From an uncultured Treponema sp. (GTDB lineage Bacteria; Spirochaetota; Spirochaetia; Treponematales; Treponemataceae), in assembly GCA_937901865.1 (NCBI GenBank), contig CALDID010000243.1, forward strand, positions 1 to 7,016: 7,016 nt of DNA. Direction: 5' to 3'. The number at the start of each line of letters is the position of its first letter. Position 1 is the first letter of the stretch. Shown one piece after another: positions 6,724-7,016 of the stretch. A model generated the notes under the pieces. That model saw only the letters and a list, made by a program, of their open reading frames with translations, ran no database searches and was not told the DNA's origin. Both the position numbers and the translations under genes were made by a program.

Positions 6724-7016
6724 TCAAGAATGTTTTTCTGCAATTTGCTTTACAGTTTCCAGCGGAAGCTCGGTTATTTCAGCGATTTCCTCTATCGTCA
6801 TTCTATTTTGCTTGAGCAATTTCTTTGCAAATTCAACATTGCGTTCCGCTTTCGCGTCTGCACGTTCTTCCATAACGAAATCTTGCATAATTTTGCACAT
6901 ATTCCCAACCCCCTTTTCGCTTTCTTTGAGGTGGCGCACTTTGTCCGAAAGCACACCGCTCTTGATGTCACTAGCCTTCTTGCAAGAAAAATCGTGCATA
7001 AGGCTGCCGATTGCGT
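6724..7016 (-). CDS. Rpn-family PD-(D/E)XK nuclease / putative transposase, C-terminal part only
   Basis: The minus-strand frame is open to the window edge and ends with TGA at 6724-6726, giving 96 visible residues. The catalytic PD-(D/E)XK domain lies beyond the right edge. The visible part has the usual Rpn tail: SLMHDF, then a region ending in ESEKGVGNMCKIM, a highly charged Glu/Lys/Ala/Arg helix, and a closing helix-turn-helix-like piece (IEEIAEITELPLETVKQIA). Rpn proteins are DNA endonucleases linked to recombination and often occur in many diverged copies per genome. The ATG at 6997-6999 is internal, since the coding match continues upstream of it. A purine-rich site ahead of another internal ATG (6898-6900) could allow a short C-terminal product. 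The gene faces the GTPase operon and ends next to a shared terminator. Confidence 0.75.
   Translation of the reverse strand, partial: AIGSLMHDFSCKKASDIKSGVLSDKVRHLKESEKGVGNMCKIMQDFVMEERADAKAERNVEFAKKLLKQNRMTIEEIAEITELPLETVKQIAEKHS
6909..6917 (-). promoter_or_regulatory. Possible internal ribosome binding site within the Rpn-family gene
   Basis: On the minus strand AAAAGGGGG lies 8 bases before an in-frame ATG at 6898-6900. Starting there would give a 58-residue C-terminal product. The same bases encode the conserved Lys-Gly of the tail, so the resemblance to a ribosome binding site may be incidental. Confidence 0.3.

Overview
The window holds most of a one-direction operon encoding large dynamin-family GTPases, followed by a small zinc-ribbon gene on the same strand and the tail of an Rpn-type PD-(D/E)XK nuclease gene on the other strand. 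The DNA is moderately AT-rich by eye, and Shine-Dalgarno sites are strong and canonical. Together with the Rpn-type tail (SLMHDF, GVxxMCKIM, then a charged helix), this suggests an anaerobic, probably host-associated bacterium. A spirochaete of the Treponema kind or a Firmicute would fit, but the sequence does not settle the lineage.

Layout: (1) 2-1411, a dynamin-like GTPase whose start and P-loop lie left of the window. It keeps the region after G3, the G4 and G5 motifs, a Gly/Ala-rich membrane-type segment and a helical tail. (2) 1424-1777, a 117-residue protein with one N-terminal glycine-zipper membrane helix and a long coiled coil. (3) 1787-3661, a 624-residue protein with about 165 residues of coiled coil ahead of a complete dynamin-like G domain. 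(4) A UAG codon at 3659-3661, after which the same frame stays open to 4225 and encodes a linker plus three Sel1-like repeats. (5) 4253-6250, a 665-residue dynamin-like GTPase with a full set of G motifs. Genes 1 to 3 are separated by about 10 bases, and each ribosome binding site touches the previous stop, so they are very likely co-transcribed and translationally coupled.

Across 6251-6432 there are no genes, but there is a possible extended -10 promoter, an imperfect repeat and a strong hairpin followed by a T run. Next come a 73-residue double zinc ribbon (6433-6654), a 9-bp inverted repeat between convergent genes (6679-6708), and the 3' part of the Rpn-family gene (6724-7016, minus strand).

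How the genes may work together (inference): two products carry membrane segments (gene 1 and the small protein) and two look soluble (genes 3 and 4). This suggests a multi-GTPase assembly recruited to the inner membrane. Bacterial dynamin pairs such as LeoA/LeoBC, described as the anti-phage system Eleos, are the nearest known concept. The match here is by architecture only. The most unusual points are three different dynamin GTPases with a glycine-zipper partner, and the single amber codon separating a GTPase from an in-frame Sel1-repeat domain.
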